Source: an uncultured Collinsella sp.
GTDB lineage: Bacteria; Actinomycetota; Coriobacteriia; Coriobacteriales; Coriobacteriaceae
Assembly (NCBI GenBank): GCA_900541245.1
Contig: UQIS01000014.1
Location: forward strand, 1 to 47,753
DNA length: 47,753 nt
Direction: 5' to 3'
Under the pieces are notes generated by a model that saw only the letters and a program-made list of their open reading frames with translations, made no database searches and had not been told where the DNA came from. Made by a program: the position numbers and the translations under genes. Positions 45,150 to 47,753 of the stretch are shown one piece after another (position 1 is the first letter of the stretch; each line of letters opens with the position of its first letter).

Positions 45150-45183
45150 GCCGGCGGGGCTAGCTGCTCCGCCGGCCTTTTTT
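45150..45183 (+). terminator. Terminator between the EIIBC gene and mupG
   Basis: GCCGGCGG (45150-45157) pairs with CCGCCGGC (45169-45176) with inner GC/GC, then a T-run to 45183. The mupG Shine-Dalgarno AAAGGAG begins at once (45184), so mupG may be reached only by readthrough. Confidence 0.9.
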
Positions 45184-45199
45184 AAAGGAGCGTTGAAGC

Positions 45200-46252
45200 G
45201 TGAAAACGGGTATTTCGATTTATCTTTCCAGCCCTCTGCAGGATATTGAGCGGACGATTGAACATGGTGCCGCGGCGGGTGCGCGCTATGCGTTCACCTC
45301 GCTGCATATTCCCGAGGATGGGGGAGCGGCGTATGCCGATAAGGTCCGTCATGTGCTGTCGCTGCTTTCCGCCCGCGGCATTGCGCTCATTGCCGATGTG
45401 GGGCCTCGCACGTGCGATTTGCTCGGGCTTGAGCGTATCGAGGACCTGCGCGATCTGGGGTTGGAATACCTTCGTTTGGACTATGGCTTTAGCGCCCAGC
45501 GGGTCGCGGAGCTGTCCGGTGTATTTCACATTGTGGTCAATGCATCGACGGTGAGTTCTGATGAAATCGCATCGTGGCGTGAGGCCGGTGCCGATGTGAC
45601 TCGTTTTGCCGCCTGCCACAATTTTTACCCCAAGCCTTATACCGGTTTAGCTCTGGAGGACATTGCTCGGGTGAATCTTCGTCTTGCGGCGCTTGGATTC
45701 GAAATCATGGCTTTTGTGCCGGGTGATGCTAACGTTCGCGGGCCGGTATTCGAGGGACTGCCGACGGTCGAGGCGCAGCGCGGTCGCGCGTCAAAGGTTG
45801 CTCTCAATATGCTTGAGCTTGCACATGGCGCCGATTGCGACATTGTGTTGGTCGGCGACCCCGATCTATCCGATGCGGGCTGGGCGCAGTTTGCTCAAGT
45901 TTCCGCCGGATACGTGGACCTGCAATGCGAGCTTGAGCCCGGTTATGCCTATGTGCGCGGGCAGATTCATCACGACCGGCCCGACTCGAGCGTCCTCATC
46001 TTTAGGTCTCAGGAGTCACGTACGACGCTTAAGCCGGATTCCGTGCCGACGGATGCCGGAGCCGGCCTGCCGCGAAAGGCGGGGGCGATCGCTGTGAGCA
46101 ATAGCGGATATGGGCGCTACGAAGGCGAGCTTGAGATTGCGCGGGTCGATCTTCCCGGTGACGAGCGCATGAACGTTGCGGGCCATATCACGCCCGAAGC
46201 AATGGAACTGCTACCGTTTATCAAGCGCGGATTCGGGGTACGGTTCGTTTAA
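45200..46252 (+). CDS. mupG: MupG-type 6-phospho-N-acetylmuramidase (DUF871)
   Basis: This 350-residue protein matches the DUF871/MupG family: TIM barrel N-terminal two thirds (KTGISIYLSSPLQD, LRLDYGFS, VNASTV, CHNFYPKPYTGL) and a small C-terminal cyclophilin-like domain (NSGYGRYEGELEIARVDLPG). MupG hydrolyses MurNAc-6-P-GlcNAc in staphylococci, giving MurNAc-6-P for MurQ. The start is GTG 45200, with AAAGGAG at 45184-45190. A terminator separates it from the transporter gene. Confidence 0.92.
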   Translation: MKTGISIYLSSPLQDIERTIEHGAAAGARYAFTSLHIPEDGGAAYADKVRHVLSLLSARGIALIADVGPRTCDLLGLERIEDLRDLGLEYLRLDYGFSAQRVAELSGVFHIVVNASTVSSDEIASWREAGADVTRFAACHNFYPKPYTGLALEDIARVNLRLAALGFEIMAFVPGDANVRGPVFEGLPTVEAQRGRASKVALNMLELAHGADCDIVLVGDPDLSDAGWAQFAQVSAGYVDLQCELEPGYAYVRGQIHHDRPDSSVLIFRSQESRTTLKPDSVPTDAGAGLPRKAGAIAVSNSGYGRYEGELEIARVDLPGDERMNVAGHITPEAMELLPFIKRGFGVRFV

Positions 46253-46344
46253 CGTGTGACCCGCGGGCTACAATTGGCCCATCATACGAAGGCGCCTCGT
46301 GTGGCGTGTGCCTGCGTTGGCCGATCTATATTCGGAGGATTCCC

Positions 46345-46704
46345 ATGACCGTACTGTTTGTTGAATATCCCAAGTGCTCGACCTGTAAGAAGGCCAAGGC
46401 ATGGCTGGACGAACATGGGGTAGAGTATATCGACCGCGATATCGTTTTGGACAATCCCACGGCTGATGAGCTTGCGACCTGGATTGCTCGTTCGGGGCTG
46501 CCGGTGCGGCGTTTCTTTAATTCGTCGGGCATGAAATATCGAGAGCTGGGCCTGAAGGCGCGTCTGGACGCGGGCATGACGGATCGGGAGTGCTACGAGC
46601 TGCTGGCGACCGACGGCATGCTGGTCAAGCGTCCGCTGCTGGTGGGCGACGACTTTGCGATTCCCGGCTTTAGGGAATCGGCTTGGGCCGAGGCGTTGCT
46701 GTAG
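46345..46704 (+). CDS. ArsC/Spx family thioredoxin-fold protein
   Basis: This 119-residue protein starts VLFVEYPKCSTCKKAKAWLD, with a CxxC at the place of the family active site. It continues FNSSGMKYRELGL near 55 and the cis-Pro region MLVKRPLLVGDDFAIPGF near 90. It resembles YffB/ArsC-like reductases more than Spx; substrate is unknown and no ars genes are near. ATG 46345 follows CGGAGGA. Confidence 0.9.
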   Translation: MTVLFVEYPKCSTCKKAKAWLDEHGVEYIDRDIVLDNPTADELATWIARSGLPVRRFFNSSGMKYRELGLKARLDAGMTDRECYELLATDGMLVKRPLLVGDDFAIPGFRESAWAEALL

Positions 46705-46711
46705 CGGCTGC

Positions 46712-46881
46712 GGAAAGTGCGACCCGGAATTCGCTTCCAGAATGGGATGCACTTTCCCAAAGTGGCCGGTTGCGGAAAGCACGTCCCATTCTGAGCTTCG
46801 ATTGCGGGACACGGTTTCCGGTTGAGGGCTCGACGGGAAAGTGGGGACCAGTTTGAGCTTGAAATCTGGGACGCACTTTCC
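46712..46881. repeat. Three tandem palindromes, GGAAAGTGCGTCCC family
   Basis: Three units each have inverted arms: 46712-46725/46744-46757, 46774-46787/46806-46819 and 46836-46849/46868-46881. The arm consensus is GGAAAGTGCGTCCC with GGGACGCACTTTCC. Interior sequence of unit 1 reversed resembles that of unit 2 (ATTCTG...), and units 2 and 3 share TGAGCTT. They fill the gap between convergent genes. Confidence 0.88.
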
Positions 46882-46900
46882 GCCGGCGGGCCTGCCCCAG

Positions 46901-47311
46901 TCAGTCCGCCAGCCGCGCCCATTCGTGCGGATCGTAGACCTTTACGTGTTTGTTGGGCTTGCCGCTCCAGTACTCCTCGTCCATAAAGGGCAGATATGCC
47001 TGAACGCCGGGGCAGATAAAGGGAATCCGCTGCTGTTGCAGTCGCTCGCGCTGGCGCTGCTCCAGGTGCGCCTCGGATATGACGGTCGGCATGCCGGACA
47101 GCTCGACGAGGCTTGCCTGGATTCGCTTAAGGTCGGGGAGTCCCGCGTGCCATGACATCCGCATGATCAAAAAGGATGCACGGCGGTATTTTGCCTGCAC
47201 CACAGTAATGGCGGGGCGCAGTGTGGGATGGATTTTGTCCCGTTCGGGCCAAAGGTCGGCAGTGATCTCGAGGCCCAGGGTCTCCCATAGGTAATCTAGC
47301 TCTTCGTCCAT
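46901..47311 (-). CDS. Uncharacterised protein
   Basis: This 136-residue protein is acidic at the start (DEELDYLWETLGLEI) with a central RMSWHAGLPDLKRIQ, a Gln/Arg-rich helix (LEQRQRERLQQQ) and a stretch IPFICPGVQAYLPFMDEEYW. I do not recognise the family. The last stretch faintly recalls phrases in some winged-helix proteins, but no DNA-binding domain is visible, so I give no function. It ends in UGA. ATG 47311 follows GAGG at short spacing. Codon use looks like its neighbours. Confidence 0.65.
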   Translation of the reverse strand: MDEELDYLWETLGLEITADLWPERDKIHPTLRPAITVVQAKYRRASFLIMRMSWHAGLPDLKRIQASLVELSGMPTVISEAHLEQRQRERLQQQRIPFICPGVQAYLPFMDEEYWSGKPNKHVKVYDPHEWARLAD

Positions 47312-47475
47312 GGCGCCTCATATCTACGCGATCATTGATACTTCGATTGTGTTGCCTGGTGCTATCGTTTTCACGGTAGAATCTGCCAACGGTTGACGGC
47401 TACCGCTCGCGGCGTTTTGCCCTTCGCGTACAGCGGTTGGCTTCACAGGTCCTTCACGGGTTGGACTAAATTAGG

Positions 47476-47510
47476 CCAATTTGACTGAATTTCAAAAAAG
47501 TCAAAATTGG
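47476..47510. other. Inverted repeat upstream of the tRNA promoter
   Basis: CCAATTTGACT (47476-47486) and AGTCAAAATTGG (47499-47510) are inverted copies with one extra A. They end just before the -35 of the tRNA promoter. Nothing else was seen in 47312-47475 beyond AT-richer sequence. Confidence 0.5.
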
Positions 47511-47513
47511 GGC

Positions 47514-47542
47514 TTGCGTCACGGCGAGACTTCCCGTATATT
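47514..47542 (+). promoter_or_regulatory. Promoter of the tRNA-Gln/tRNA-Glu transcript
   Basis: TTGCGT (47514-47519), 17 bases, TATATT (47537-47542), about 45 nt before the first tRNA. Confidence 0.65.
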
Positions 47543-47586
47543 TCTTTCTTGCGCAAAGGCACAGCCGAGCGCAGCGATGCAGTCAT

Positions 47587-47660
47587 TGGGATGTCGTCTA
47601 ATGGCAGGACAGCGGATTCTGGTTCCGTCAATGGGGGTTCGACTCCCTCCATCCCAGCCA
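47587..47660 (+). tRNA. tRNA-Gln (CTG)
   Basis: Acceptor arms TGGGATG (47587-47593) and CATCCCA (47650-47656) pair; discriminator G and encoded CCA follow. The anticodon loop TTCTGGT gives CTG. The T-arm contains GGTTCGACTCC. Total 74 nt including CCA. Confidence 0.95.
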
Positions 47661-47677
47661 TTGCATTTGCTACATAT

Positions 47678-47753
47678 GGCCCGTTCGTCTAGCGGTTTAG
47701 GACGCCGCCCTCTCAAGGCGGAGATCACCAGTTCGAATCTGGTACGGGCTACC
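47678..47753 (+). tRNA. tRNA-Glu (CTC), cut by the window edge
   Basis: Acceptor GGCCCGT (47678-47684) pairs with ACGGGCT (47744-47750). The anticodon stem CCGCC/GGCGG encloses loop CTCTCAA, giving CTC. The T-loop GTTCGAATC is intact. The sequence ends at ACC, so only the last A of CCA is outside the window. Confidence 0.94.

Overview
The window is a GC-rich bacterial chromosome segment. By gene content and order it most resembles a gut member of the Coriobacteriia, most likely Collinsella or a close relative. The grounds are a high-GC actinobacterial translation cluster, a split transketolase, YqeB/YqeC/XdhC-type selenium-molybdenum hydroxylase maturation genes, a MurNAc catabolic operon, and several families of short intergenic palindromes. 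The genus call is inference from memory of gene content; no search was run.

Layout: (1) 142-2826, three accessory factors for selenium-dependent molybdenum hydroxylases (yqeC divergent from yqeB-xdhC). (2) 3138-12862, the distal spc operon plus the alpha operon: rplE, rpsN(Z), rpsH, rplF, rplR, rpsE, rpmD, rplO, secY, adk, map, infA, rpmJ, rpsM, rpsK, rpsD, rpoA, rplQ, then truA. The cluster starts abruptly at rplE with its own promoter and a structured leader; the S10 genes and the proximal spc genes (rplN, rplX) are not in front of it. (3) 13941-15551, an orphan glycosyltransferase and argR. (4) 15743-23427, a bifunctional penicillin-binding protein divergent from a U32 family protein, then tyrS and adenine deaminase. 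(5) 23634-27250, two convergent Cof-type HAD phosphatases, citrate synthase and a small ACT protein. (6) 27557-33303, rpmE, secA, prfB and a YitT family protein. (7) 33511-40135, split transketolase, ftsE-ftsX and rnr. (8) 40313-41604, a solitary serine recombinase and a VanZ-like membrane protein. (9) 41809-46252, a MurNAc uptake and breakdown operon (RpiR regulator, murQ, PTS EIIBC, mupG). (10) 46345-47753, an ArsC/Spx-family protein, an orphan protein, and tRNA-Gln and tRNA-Glu at the right edge.

The strongest oddities concern termination of translation. prfB (release factor 2) carries an in-frame UAG at codon 65 and has Ser-Pro-Thr where RF2 normally has the Ser-Pro-Phe stop-codon reading tripeptide. 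Of the 49 protein genes I called, 27 end in UAG, 19 in UAA and only 3 in UGA, which is the reverse of what a high-GC actinobacterium usually shows. A second theme is RNA and palindrome structure between genes: candidate ribosomal-protein leaders upstream of rplE, rpmJ and rpmE, a rod-like hairpin of about 123 nt before ftsE, four stacked hairpins after prfB, and at least four families of intergenic palindromes, one of them directly upstream of a lone serine recombinase.
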